From the NCBI RefSeq assembly GCF_020404765.1, contig NZ_JAIVEM010000006.1, forward strand, positions 421,950 to 485,949: 64,000 nt of DNA, in the 5' to 3' direction. Source of the stretch: Paenibacillus sp. BJ-4 (GTDB lineage Bacteria; Bacillota; Bacilli; Paenibacillales; Paenibacillaceae). The notes under the pieces are model-generated. The model ran no database searches. It had not been told where the DNA came from and saw nothing but the letters and a program-made list of their open reading frames with translations. The translations under genes were made by a program, and so were the position numbers. Within the stretch, counting starts at the first letter, position 1. Every line of letters begins with the position of its first letter. Positions 54,162-62,574 of the stretch are shown here, in pieces.

Positions 54162-55427
54162 ATGAGTTTTCTTAGCAATTTATTCAGAAGAAAGCCGCAG
54201 GCAGCGCCAAGGCCATTATTTTATGATATTGTGTGCCCGTATTGCTTTAGTAAATTTTCCCCGGAGGAAGTGGTATTCCGTGCTTCTCATCACCGTGAAG
54301 ATGACGAGGATTATGCTTTGGGTGAAGATGAGCTGTTGAACAAATATCGGGAACGGTTTGGTTTGGATAGCGTGCATGACATGGAGGCGATTCTTCATCC
54401 CCATGATGTTCCTGAGGAATATCGATTGTATTCAGATCATGTGCTGACAGGCCTGACAGACCGTTATGGCGAGCTGACACGTCACCGATTGTGCCCGTAC
54501 TGTCATAACGAACTGCCGGTGACTGCAGGTAAAGTACCGAGTAATATCATTTCGATTATTGGAGCTTCGCAGGCGGGAAAATCGGTTTATATGACTTCAC
54601 TGATTCACACGTTGCAGCATGTTACGGCCGATCATTTTGATGCGGCTTGCATGCCATTGAATGCGGAGATCAGCCGCAAGTTCCGCAGTATGTATGAGGA
54701 ACCGCTGTTTGAGCGAGGCGACCTGCTTACATCCACACAAAAAGAAAAGATGCAGGAGCCTTTTATCTTCCAGTTTGTATTTAAGGATGAGGAAAAGCCA
54801 CCACTGACGCTGGTATTTTTTGATGTTGCCGGTGAAGGAATGGTCGATCAGGACTATCTGGGGCTGCATGGACAGCATATTAAGAATTCGGCGGGTATTT
54901 TGTTTATGGTCGATCCGTTGCAAATTCGCTCGATTCGGGAGCGTATTAAGATCAACCTTGGCGACAAGCCAGGCGAATGGGTTTCGCAGTATGATGAACC
55001 GCGTGATGTCGTACTTACGATGTTCGGTGATTTTATTGCATACCAGGATAAAGGGAAAACGGACATTCCGACCGCAGTCGTCCTGACCAAAAGTGACATG
55101 CTTACTGCACTGGCAGATGAGGAAGGGACCTACATCAAGACGAACAGCAACATTTTTAATCCGATGGAGCACCGCAAGTATCTGGATTTGGATGAGTTCG
55201 CGAACATTGATGGCGAAGTTCGATGCTTTATCGAAAAGGTGGATAAGCCGTTCAAGGGCACGATGGATGTGTATTTTACAGATACGGCCTATTTCGCGGT
55301 TTCCGCTCTGGGGAGCAATCCGGTCGAGCAAAAGCTGCAAGGGCTGGTTAGTCCGATCCGTGTGGATGAGCCATTCATCTGGCTGCTCTACAAGTTGAAG
55401 TACATTGAGGGGAGAGAATCACAGTGA
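54162..55427 (+). CDS. Zinc-ribbon P-loop GTPase
   Basis: 421 residues, start ATG 54162 after AAAGGAGG. Two CPYC knuckles (CPYCFSKF at about residues 25-32 and CPYCHNEL at about 111-118) form a zinc ribbon split by about 80 residues. The GTPase domain follows: G1 GASQAGKS (about 133-140), G3 FFDVAGEG (DxxG, about 222-229) and G4 LTKSD (TKxD, about 311-315). This matches TRAFAC-type GTPases found beside GAP1-like proteins in bacterial operons. It would switch with GTP and is probably the regulatory partner of the GAP1-like protein, whose gene overlaps its stop by 4 bp (GTGA). Confidence 0.75.
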   Translation: MSFLSNLFRRKPQAAPRPLFYDIVCPYCFSKFSPEEVVFRASHHREDDEDYALGEDELLNKYRERFGLDSVHDMEAILHPHDVPEEYRLYSDHVLTGLTDRYGELTRHRLCPYCHNELPVTAGKVPSNIISIIGASQAGKSVYMTSLIHTLQHVTADHFDAACMPLNAEISRKFRSMYEEPLFERGDLLTSTQKEKMQEPFIFQFVFKDEEKPPLTLVFFDVAGEGMVDQDYLGLHGQHIKNSAGILFMVDPLQIRSIRERIKINLGDKPGEWVSQYDEPRDVVLTMFGDFIAYQDKGKTDIPTAVVLTKSDMLTALADEEGTYIKTNSNIFNPMEHRKYLDLDEFANIDGEVRCFIEKVDKPFKGTMDVYFTDTAYFAVSALGSNPVEQKLQGLVSPIRVDEPFIWLLYKLKYIEGRESQ

Positions 55428-58400
55428 ATCATTCGACCTCTCATTTGATACAACAGCAGATGTACACACGGGAACGGCGTGGAATTTTCCGTTCCACGGA
55501 AGGCTTCGATACGGTGGCTAATTCCAAAGGGCTCGATGCTTCTTTTATAAAAAAGGTGCTGCATCCTTTATGCGTTTATGATGCTCCTGCTGCCTTGACG
55601 GCCCGTGGCGAGAAGCAAGAGAGCGTCTATCCTGAAGCCATACATCTGGTGCGGACAGAGTCCGGCGATGTCGTCCTGGGACGGAGTATTTATAAAGTAA
55701 CGGATTTTACCGGGCTGCGGAGCGCTTTTTTCACGCATAACTATGTGATTCCAGCCGGACATGGTGAATCCCCGTCTGATTACAAGCAGTGGCTGAATAC
55801 ATCCTTTGTTGATGCCTATGATATTGAGCAGGGAACGGAACTGTCGGAATTGGAGCGACTACCGGGTGGAAGCGTATTTCCGTCTGTTGATCCTTCTGCG
55901 GTGCTGACTCAATTGAAGCTCAGCGAAGAAGTGTTCAAGCAGCTACTGTATGCAGTTATGATGTCGGCCACAGGTCGCAAAAAAGTATATGTTGCGCTGA
56001 ATGTTCCTGTAGAAGCGGTAGCATCTTCAGCCAAGTTGCTGCTTGGTGTGTTATATGCGGCATTGCCTTATGCATTTCGTAACAGGATCGGATTTCTTAC
56101 ATATGCGCTGGAACCGAACAGCCGGAAAGGTATTCACTTGATGTTCGTGGAGCCTTTCAGTTTGCGGCCCGGTGATCGGAATGTGGATAAGGATTTTGTA
56201 TTTGACCTGTCGAACAATAGCCGAATACTTAATGTGGATGCAGAGCAGGTAAAACAGCCTTACTTTGACTGGATTGTCCGTACACTGCTTGGTGGCGAGT
56301 CGCCGGACGATTTTTTCAAATTTGCCGAGCAGATGCTGACAGGGATGGATGCAGGGCGAGATCTGACATTATCCAGCTATCATGAGCTCATTACACTGTA
56401 CAGAATTGAGCAGGGAGAGCGTGAATTATACAACGAACGACGAGTCGCTGTGCTGCGAAGCTTGACTGATTATTTATCGTCTCCTGATGCGCTGCCACGT
56501 AAAATGCAGTTGAATGATCTGTTTCTGTCATTTTTTGATCACGAATTTGACCGGGTGAAGGATGGATATATTCCAGAGGCGGGGCTGGTCAATTGCTTTA
56601 AGGACTATTATAAAGTTCATACCCGCACCAGCGAAAATCGACTGGTGGAATATTTAATCCGCTCGCTGAATAACGCTTATTCTGCCAGAAATACGGAAGC
56701 TGTTACGTATATTTATCATACGATTGAAGAAAATCCGTCATTAGGCAAGGCATATTTTACAAAGGTGCTGGGTAATCCGGCGCTTACCAAAATGCTGTTC
56801 ATTCCCTACATGGACGGTCAGATGAAAAGAACACCGGATGTAAAGGGACTGCTGGCTGTCGTGCATGAATGGGGCAGTCGGTATATCGAAGTGTCTGCCA
56901 ATGCCGATTTTCAGCTTTTGGCTGAGTCCGCATTGATGGGCAGACTACGTGCCGAACGAAAGCCGGTAGAGGCTGTGGCTGCCATTCATCAGCGCTTGCG
57001 CCAATGGGATAGCAGTTCAGCGGGAGGGAAGCTTTCCCCGTTGGAGCAATCCGGATTGACAGAGCGTTTGCAGGAAGCGGCGGATCGGTATTTACTTACC
57101 GAAGTAGAGCTAAAAGAAATATCACCTGATCAGCTCGTACAGATTCCGTTCTTCACCCGGCCTGATCTGGTACAGTGGGTTGGCAAGCTGCCCGCTCCTC
57201 TCAAGGGACAAGCGGTGCGCTTGATAGCGGCTTACGATTGGTTTAGTACGGAGGACCCGGAACCGTCGGTGCTGGACGGTCTGGAGCCAGGCGAGATAGA
57301 GAAGGTGCAGGACTGGGCTTACGGCTGGCTGCCCCAGCAGCTGGCGGAGGGCCATTTTGCCCGTCTGTTGCCTGCATTTTACCGCTCTGACGGCACGGGC
57401 GAAGGAATATTGGATTTTGCCCGTCTGGTTAGCTCCATCCGCAAATGGGCGAAGGATAACGATACGATGTACCGCTTTATCCGATGGTCCGAGGGACAGG
57501 CTGAATTTGCTACGCCACGGGGTGGTTTTGAACCGGCCTACAGACGCGCGCTACTTTTGTTTTTCCAAAAGGAAGGACGCGAGGGGCTGCATAAAAAAAC
57601 GTTGTGGCGTCAATATTTCGAACCTGCAAATCCGGTCTTCAAAAATTTCTATCTGGCAGCGAAGCGCGAGACGGATACATCCTTGGTCAAAACGCTGCGC
57701 CGCTTTCGTAAAGGTGGTATCATTTCAGGGATCGTGCTGATTGTTATTGCGGGTACGCTAGGCGGGTTGAAAGCTGCCGGGGTGATCGGATCTGGCGACA
57801 CACCTGCGCCTGCTGCTCAGAAGCCTGTACAACAGCCTGTAGTAGAGCCTACAGTGCCTGTAAAAGAGGAACCGACGACGATAGTGACCCTTATACCTAA
57901 CACCAAGTCGACCACGAAAATGGTTAAGCTGTTGTTTGCGTTTCAAACACCGACGGAGCAGGCGGCGTTTAAGCCTGAAAAGCTCGTCCTTATCGGTGCG
58001 GATCAACAGGAGCATTCATACGAAAATTTTACTCTTGCTGAACAGAACGACAAGGCAGCAATCGATAAGGCCGGCAAAGCCGCTAAAGGAAGCACGACAC
58101 CGGCTGAAGAATCCACAGGTAGTGGCTCAACAACCTCAGATGGTGTATCCAGCGGAAAAAGTACTGATCAGAATGGAACGTCGACAGGCAACACGAGCGC
58201 AGGCACAACAACCGAGGCTCCTGAAGAGGGTAACGGTATAACAGCCGATAAAGCCACAGGAAGTACAACGGCTGCTGCTACTCCTGAAGCAACAGCTAAC
58301 CAGGGTACCGGTTCAGACGTTGTAGCAGACACAGATGCTAACGCGCCAACTGAGTATGATTTGAAAAAGTATCCTTATCGTACGTTTCTGACCATTTGGC

Positions 58401-58483
58401 AACGGCTGGAGCTGAACGATGCTAGCACCGTTACGGTCGATGGGAAAGAATATCCGTTGGTTCAAGTGAAATCAGCTGACTAA
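55424..58483 (+). CDS. GAP1-like (GTPase-associated protein 1) membrane protein
   Basis: 1019 residues starting at GTG 55424 inside the GTPase stop codon. The N-terminal part (HSTSHLIQQQMYTRERRG, SPSDYKQWLNTSFVDAYD, LLLGVLYAALPYAFRNRIGF) matches the GAP1-N2 class as I remember it, followed by a helical middle region. One membrane helix (about residues 764-785, IISGIVLIVIAGTLGG) leads to a Pro/Thr/Ser/Gly-rich, low-complexity linker and a small C-terminal domain ending TVDGKEYPLVQVKSAD, presumably outside. It would tether the GTPase at the membrane. It is the last gene before a terminator. Confidence 0.65.
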   Translation: MNHSTSHLIQQQMYTRERRGIFRSTEGFDTVANSKGLDASFIKKVLHPLCVYDAPAALTARGEKQESVYPEAIHLVRTESGDVVLGRSIYKVTDFTGLRSAFFTHNYVIPAGHGESPSDYKQWLNTSFVDAYDIEQGTELSELERLPGGSVFPSVDPSAVLTQLKLSEEVFKQLLYAVMMSATGRKKVYVALNVPVEAVASSAKLLLGVLYAALPYAFRNRIGFLTYALEPNSRKGIHLMFVEPFSLRPGDRNVDKDFVFDLSNNSRILNVDAEQVKQPYFDWIVRTLLGGESPDDFFKFAEQMLTGMDAGRDLTLSSYHELITLYRIEQGERELYNERRVAVLRSLTDYLSSPDALPRKMQLNDLFLSFFDHEFDRVKDGYIPEAGLVNCFKDYYKVHTRTSENRLVEYLIRSLNNAYSARNTEAVTYIYHTIEENPSLGKAYFTKVLGNPALTKMLFIPYMDGQMKRTPDVKGLLAVVHEWGSRYIEVSANADFQLLAESALMGRLRAERKPVEAVAAIHQRLRQWDSSSAGGKLSPLEQSGLTERLQEAADRYLLTEVELKEISPDQLVQIPFFTRPDLVQWVGKLPAPLKGQAVRLIAAYDWFSTEDPEPSVLDGLEPGEIEKVQDWAYGWLPQQLAEGHFARLLPAFYRSDGTGEGILDFARLVSSIRKWAKDNDTMYRFIRWSEGQAEFATPRGGFEPAYRRALLLFFQKEGREGLHKKTLWRQYFEPANPVFKNFYLAAKRETDTSLVKTLRRFRKGGIISGIVLIVIAGTLGGLKAAGVIGSGDTPAPAAQKPVQQPVVEPTVPVKEEPTTIVTLIPNTKSTTKMVKLLFAFQTPTEQAAFKPEKLVLIGADQQEHSYENFTLAEQNDKAAIDKAGKAAKGSTTPAEESTGSGSTTSDGVSSGKSTDQNGTSTGNTSAGTTTEAPEEGNGITADKATGSTTAAATPEATANQGTGSDVVADTDANAPTEYDLKKYPYRTFLTIWQRLELNDASTVTVDGKEYPLVQVKSAD

Positions 58484-58538
58484 GCGATTTTAATCATTTT
58501 CATGGATAAGCAAACAATTGTATATAGTCTATAAACAA

Positions 58539-58571
58539 AGAGACGAGTTCCCTTACAGGCTCGTCTTTTTG
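58539..58571 (+). terminator. Terminator of the tubulin/vWA/GTPase operon
   Basis: AGACGAG (58541-58547) pairs with CTCGTCT (58560-58566), followed by T. No terminator was seen inside the seven-gene run. Confidence 0.85.
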
Positions 58572-58651
58572 CTATGCATCAGATTGGACTCAAACCGAAA
58601 AATGAAAACAAATTTTAGTGGAAAATCATTCATTTAAGTTCAGTAAAGGGA

Positions 58652-58698
58652 TTGACACAAGATAGGCGACTGTTTAAACTTAGTTGGAATTCAAACTA
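58652..58698 (+). promoter_or_regulatory. Promoter and candidate MarR operator
   Basis: TTGACA (58652-58657), 17 nt, TAAACT (58675-58680). Immediately downstream, TAGTTGGAATTCAAACTA (58681-58698) is an 18-bp palindrome with one mismatched pair, at the transcription start, as expected for an autoregulating MarR protein. Confidence 0.7.
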
Positions 58699-58732
58699 TT
58701 AAAAATTGACGGATGTGGAGGTTGTTAATGAG

Positions 58733-59200
58733 ATGGGAAGTGAGGTGTATCCCGTTTGTCTTCCGCGTGAGGAAGAAAGTACGATGTATTTAATTAAATG
58801 GATCTTTACCACTGTCCGGCGCGAAATTGAAGCGGCACTGCGCCCTTTGGGTCTGACCTCCTCACAATCGCAGACGCTCTACGTACTGGCGATGTCACCT
58901 GGAGTGACCAATACCGATTTAGAAAAGCTACTGCTCATTGATAAATCAAGTGTTACCAGCTTGGTTAACGGGATTGTTAAGAAAAGCTGGGCAGTACGCC
59001 AAAGTCACCCGGAAGATGCACGAATGAAGCGAATTTATTTGACCGAGGAAGGCTTGAAAATTCACAAGGTGGCGGAACGCACTATTGAGCAAATTAAAAG
59101 CTCGGTAGGCGAAACGTTATCTATCAGTGAATCGGAGACGCTGCGCGGTTTGTTAAAAAAAATACTTCGTGATTATCGTCCTTCGAACACTGGCGCTTGA
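58733..59200 (+). CDS. MarR-family transcriptional regulator
   Basis: 155 residues from ATG 58733, chosen because TGGAGG (58716-58721) is spaced for it; an in-frame TTG at 58706 is too far upstream. The winged helix is clear: LTSSQSQTLYVLAMSPGVTN, the recognition helix DKSSVTSLVNGIVKK and the wing RQSHPEDARMKRIYLTEEG. It probably represses itself and the MFS pump 102 bp downstream through the palindrome at its promoter. Ligand unknown. Confidence 0.85.
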   Translation: MGSEVYPVCLPREEESTMYLIKWIFTTVRREIEAALRPLGLTSSQSQTLYVLAMSPGVTNTDLEKLLLIDKSSVTSLVNGIVKKSWAVRQSHPEDARMKRIYLTEEGLKIHKVAERTIEQIKSSVGETLSISESETLRGLLKKILRDYRPSNTGA

Positions 59201-59302
59201 GCAGATCTATAGAGAAAATTACCCGGATAGGGGTATTTCAAAAATTTAAAGAGCTAGATGCTTTCAGCATAGAGGGCATTTTACAGGAGAGGAAGAGACC
59301 AT

Positions 59303-60685
59303 ATGAACCAAGAACAAACTTATCCGAATGCGGATAAGCTTATGCGTGTGCTGGCCTTCACACTTGTTTTTTCAGTGATGAACGCCTTTATGTTTAATGT
59401 AGTAATGCCTGTAATTCGCAAGGAATTTCATATTAGTGCTTCCGATGTAAGCTGGCTGCTGACAGGCTATATGATCGTATATGCGGTTGGCTCGGTGACC
59501 TACGGCAAGCTGGCGGATAAATATCGTCTTAAGGATTTGCTTACGTTTGGGATTATCTTTTTTGCACTAGGCTCCCTAATAGGTCTGTTGGCCAATCAAT
59601 TTTGGATGCTAATTATAGCTCGCTTACTTCAGGCTGCAGGGGCTGCCGTCATTCCAGCAACGGCTATGATCGTGCCTGCACGCTATTTTTCGGCTGAAAA
59701 AAGAGGACAGGCCTTGGGCGTCACGGCAATCGGCCTGGCATTAGGTACTGCGCTGGCTCCGATTATTTCCGGTTTGATTACAGGCTTTGCAAGCTGGCGC
59801 TTTTTGTTCATTATTTCCATGCTGCCCCTTATCGCCTTGCCATTCTTTCGCAAATACTTGGACGACAAGCGTGGAGCGGATCAGAAGTTTGATTTTCTGG
59901 GAGGGTTATTGCTAGGCGGAACAGTTGCCTTCTTATTGCTTTCGATTTCGCAAGCGAACATGATGTTTTTGGGGCTTGGTGTTGTGTTATTTGCATTGTT
60001 TATATGGCGCATTAACACCGCGAATGATCCATTTATCCAGCCGAAGCTGTTCCATAACAAGCAATATTCGTACGGGCTGCTTATCGCCTTTTTTGGGGCG
60101 GGGATAAGCTTTGGGCTGCCGTACCTGGCACCGCAGTTTTTGAACAGTCTCAATCAGCTTACGCCGGCAACGATTGGACTGATCATGTTTCCAGCTGCTA
60201 TTGCGTCGGCTCTGTTGGGCAAAAGTGGTGGGCGTCTGGCGGATAGCAAAGGCAACTCATTCCTCGTCTATACGGCGGTTACGCTGATGTTCATCTGCTT
60301 TATCAGCTTATCCACATTTGTGGGTGCGTCTCCTTACCTGATCTTATTTTTGCTGATTTTCGGAAATGTAGGTCAGACCTTCATGCAAATCGCCATGTCC
60401 AACACGATTTCCCGTACCTTGGCGAGGGAGCAGGTAGGGGTTGGCATGGGGCTGTTGTCTCTGCTGAACTTTATCTCCGGGGCGATGACCACCAGCATTT
60501 TGGGCAAAACACTCGATAGCTCATCTACTTTTCACTTGAATCCTGTCGTATCCAACGTACAGGTATTTAATTTTAGCAATATATTTACGGTTCTTGCACT
60601 GATTGCACTTGTGACGATGGGGCTTTATGCATTGCAGTTCAAGCGGGGTTCACGTCGCAATACGCCTGCTGTCGAACAAGGATAA
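59303..60685 (+). CDS. MFS multidrug efflux transporter, DHA2/14-helix type
   Basis: 460 residues with about 14 hydrophobic helices. Motif A appears as GKLADKYRLKDLL (about residues 68-80) and motif C of antiporters as GLALGTALAPIISG. The layout resembles Tet(L)/Tet(K)-type and DHA2 drug:H+ antiporters. ATG 59303 follows ACAGGAGAGG. It is downstream of a MarR gene, the common arrangement for a drug-inducible pump. Substrate not identifiable. Confidence 0.82.
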   Translation: MNQEQTYPNADKLMRVLAFTLVFSVMNAFMFNVVMPVIRKEFHISASDVSWLLTGYMIVYAVGSVTYGKLADKYRLKDLLTFGIIFFALGSLIGLLANQFWMLIIARLLQAAGAAVIPATAMIVPARYFSAEKRGQALGVTAIGLALGTALAPIISGLITGFASWRFLFIISMLPLIALPFFRKYLDDKRGADQKFDFLGGLLLGGTVAFLLLSISQANMMFLGLGVVLFALFIWRINTANDPFIQPKLFHNKQYSYGLLIAFFGAGISFGLPYLAPQFLNSLNQLTPATIGLIMFPAAIASALLGKSGGRLADSKGNSFLVYTAVTLMFICFISLSTFVGASPYLILFLLIFGNVGQTFMQIAMSNTISRTLAREQVGVGMGLLSLLNFISGAMTTSILGKTLDSSSTFHLNPVVSNVQVFNFSNIFTVLALIALVTMGLYALQFKRGSRRNTPAVEQG

Positions 60686-60765
60686 TCAATTTATGTAAAC
60701 TCATGCCAAAACAAGGGTATAATATAGAAGGAAAAGTTCATCTATGGAAGGACGGAGTGTCCGGT

Positions 60766-61335
60766 ATGACAAGAAACCTTCAATATGTACCCTATGGCTA
60801 TGAGCCTCCGGTTGAGACGCATAAAGGGACCATGGTCTACTATGATACGTTTGAGCAGACTACAGTGAGAGAACTGGAGCTTTTTGCCGAAACGGGGGCA
60901 ACACTATCTTTTACAAAGCTGGTGCTGTATCCGCTGCACGAAGAAACAGCCAGAAGAATGTGGAAGCAGCCGGTACGCTCGTATTACAAGCGGGTGGACG
61001 AATTGGGTGAGTGGCAACGGGAGCAGGCTTTGAGCGCTGTTGTGGTTGAAAGCTGGGAAGGCAAGCGTAAAAAATATACGCCGATTGAGGCAGCTATCCG
61101 TTTTTTGATGGAAAAATATACAACTCCGCTTTTCTTGTATATGAGTCCTGAAATGGCAAATTTATGCGCTTCCTATGCATCGTTTGAGGAATGGATCCGA
61201 AACGTCAGATTGGTACTGTCAAGCGAACCAATGGAGCTTCATCCGAGGCTCGCACAGTATCGCAATCGCTGGAACACGATAGAAGAAGCGGTAAGCCGTC
61301 ACTCTAAGGTTGACAAAGAACAGCATGAATTATAG
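60766..61335 (+). CDS. Conserved hypothetical protein upstream of the Zur operon
   Basis: 189 residues if started at ATG 60766, favoured because GGACGGAG lies about 8 nt upstream and a -10-like TATAAT at 60718-60723 falls inside the longer alternative (ATG 60703). It reads NLQYVPYGYEPPVETHKGTM, YKRVDELGEWQREQAL and PLFLYMSPEMANLCASYASF. No signal peptide, membrane helix or known motif. The L33 promoter begins inside its last codons, so it is not Zur-controlled itself. Function unknown. Confidence 0.5.
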   Translation: MTRNLQYVPYGYEPPVETHKGTMVYYDTFEQTTVRELELFAETGATLSFTKLVLYPLHEETARRMWKQPVRSYYKRVDELGEWQREQALSAVVVESWEGKRKKYTPIEAAIRFLMEKYTTPLFLYMSPEMANLCASYASFEEWIRNVRLVLSSEPMELHPRLAQYRNRWNTIEEAVSRHSKVDKEQHEL

Positions 61336-61364
61336 AATAGAACTAATCGTAAAAATTACTATTG
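61310..61364 (+). promoter_or_regulatory. Promoter and Zur box of the L33-L31 operon
   Basis: TTGACA (61310-61315), 17 nt, TAGAAT (61333-61338). Just downstream TAATCGTAAA (61344-61353), one base, ATTACTATTG (61355-61364) resembles the Zur operator AAATCGTAAT-N-ATTACGATTT, with about four mismatches. Its position relative to the -10 is almost the same as at rpsN. Confidence 0.75.
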
Positions 61365-61394
61365 TAATTGTATTCCAATTAAGGAGGAAGAGAA

Positions 61395-61544
61395 ATGCGC
61401 GTAATTGTTACCTTGGCATGCACCGAATCTGGTGATCGCAACTATACAACAACCAAGAACAAAAGAAATCACCCGGAGCGTCTTGAAATGAAAAAATACT
61501 CTCCGCGTCTGAAAAAGTACACGATCCATCGTGAAACTAGATAA
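61395..61544 (+). CDS. rpmG: Zinc-independent 50S ribosomal protein L33
   Basis: 49 residues (below usual ORF cut-offs), start ATG 61395 after AAGGAGGAAG. The sequence begins [20 protein letters not shown] and ends [10 protein letters not shown]. Zinc-binding L33 has CTECGxR and a KKYCP motif; here the second Cys is Ser (CTES) and KKYSP replaces KKYCP, so the zinc site is lost. That fits its place behind a Zur box, as a substitute L33 used under zinc starvation. Confidence 0.9.
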   Translation: MRVIVTLACTESGDRNYTTTKNKRNHPERLEMKKYSPRLKKYTIHRETR

Positions 61545-61606
61545 TTTGAGGTCTGCTGTATAGCAACCTGAATTATCCTGCATCCTGAACGGAGTCTGTA
61601 GTTCTA

Positions 61607-62110
61607 ATGAGTATAGGGCTTCATGAAAGGAACAGCGGCATGATCTCTCCAGTTAACGATGAAGAAATCGTATTAAGTTTGCAAAAGCCTGCGTTATGGA
61701 ACCGGCGAAAACTTGAATTAGTCCAGTGGACAGAGCGTCCAAAGTTAAAGCTTGTGCCTAAGAGGACGGCTTTTTTTCATGGCTGTGTGATAGATGCTGA
61801 GCTACATGGTACGCTTTGCCTTTTGAATCGAAAGCACGTGGCTACCGAGTTCTCCTGTGCTGGTGTCAGCATTTGGGACGAGCCGGAGGACCATTCACTA
61901 TATGCTTATATAACGATGAAGGCTGACGAAAGATCTGGGGCGTTCGTACAATGGGCGATGCGATATATGGAGCATCGTTTGCTTGTCGTTTACGAGCCTG
62001 AGCGCAACCGTTACGATCTATCGTCTTTTTTTCTGGGACATAACCGTTCCTTTTGCCAACTGATGGAGTATTGCGCCAGTACGTTTGAGTTTGAAACTAA
62101 AACTACATGA
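61607..62110 (+). CDS. Unknown protein inside the Zur-controlled ribosomal-protein operon
   Basis: 167 residues from ATG 61607, or 156 from ATG 61640, which has a better ribosome binding site (AAAGGA). It lies between L33 and L31 with gaps of 62 and 17 bp and no terminator, so zinc starvation should induce it. Seen features: FFHGCVIDAELHGTLCLL, HVATEFSCAGVSIWDEPEDH and a C-terminal CQLMEYCASTFEFE; several Cys and His but no CxxC pair. No signal peptide or membrane helix. I do not recognise a family. A role in zinc scavenging or ribosome remodelling is a guess from context. Confidence 0.6.
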   Translation: MSIGLHERNSGMISPVNDEEIVLSLQKPALWNRRKLELVQWTERPKLKLVPKRTAFFHGCVIDAELHGTLCLLNRKHVATEFSCAGVSIWDEPEDHSLYAYITMKADERSGAFVQWAMRYMEHRLLVVYEPERNRYDLSSFFLGHNRSFCQLMEYCASTFEFETKTT

Positions 62111-62127
62111 AAGATTAGGTGAAACAA

Positions 62128-62376
62128 ATGAAAAAAGATATTCATCCAACATTGAACAAAGTTATCTTTTTGGACCCTAGCTGTGGCTTCACTTTCCTGA
62201 GTGCTTCCACTAAATATTCACAAGAAACGATGGAATGGGAAGATGGCAACACATACCCGGTTATCCGTGTAGATACTAGCTCCGCTTCCCACCCGTTCTT
62301 CACTGGTAAACAAAGAAACGTGGATATCGGTGGTCGTGTGGATCGCTTTAACAAAAAATATAACCTTAAGAACTAG
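62128..62376 (+). CDS. rpmE2: Type B (zinc-independent) 50S ribosomal protein L31
   Basis: 82 residues from ATG 62128 with TAGGTG upstream; a GTG nine bases earlier is less likely. The sequence [20 protein letters not shown] and the ending [18 protein letters not shown] are typical of the long L31 type B, which lacks the CxxC zinc site. In Bacillus it displaces zinc-containing L31 and frees zinc. It completes the Zur operon with L33. Confidence 0.94.
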   Translation: MKKDIHPTLNKVIFLDPSCGFTFLSASTKYSQETMEWEDGNTYPVIRVDTSSASHPFFTGKQRNVDIGGRVDRFNKKYNLKN

Positions 62377-62379
62377 TCG

Positions 62380-62430
62380 AGCGTTGTGTTCGCGGATTAT
62401 GCCAATAATTCGCGAACAACGCTTTTTTAT
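62380..62430 (+). terminator. Terminator of the Zur ribosomal-protein operon
   Basis: AGCGTTG then GTTCGCG (62380-62394) pair with CGCGAAC and AACGCT (62411-62423), followed by six T. Confidence 0.88.
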
Positions 62431-62574
62431 TATCTACAGATAACCCTCTCCGCAAAAATGATACGCCATTCGAAGAGGTAGTAGGACGCAGAGGAGTCTG
62501 AGGAATATTTACGCCCGGTATAGAGGATACTACCACATTATAGGTTTAAAATTTTCCGAAAGTGGTGACTAGGC

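Noticed and set aside
54597..55340. 247-codon minus-strand frame opposite the GTPase
   Set aside because: Antisense to conserved G3 and G4 motifs; no supporting signal.
57936..58320. Repeat-like sequence at the end of the GAP1-like gene, considered as a CRISPR or tandem DNA repeat
   Set aside because: There is no constant repeat unit; it is codon-level low complexity (Thr, Ser, Gly, Ala) of a linker.
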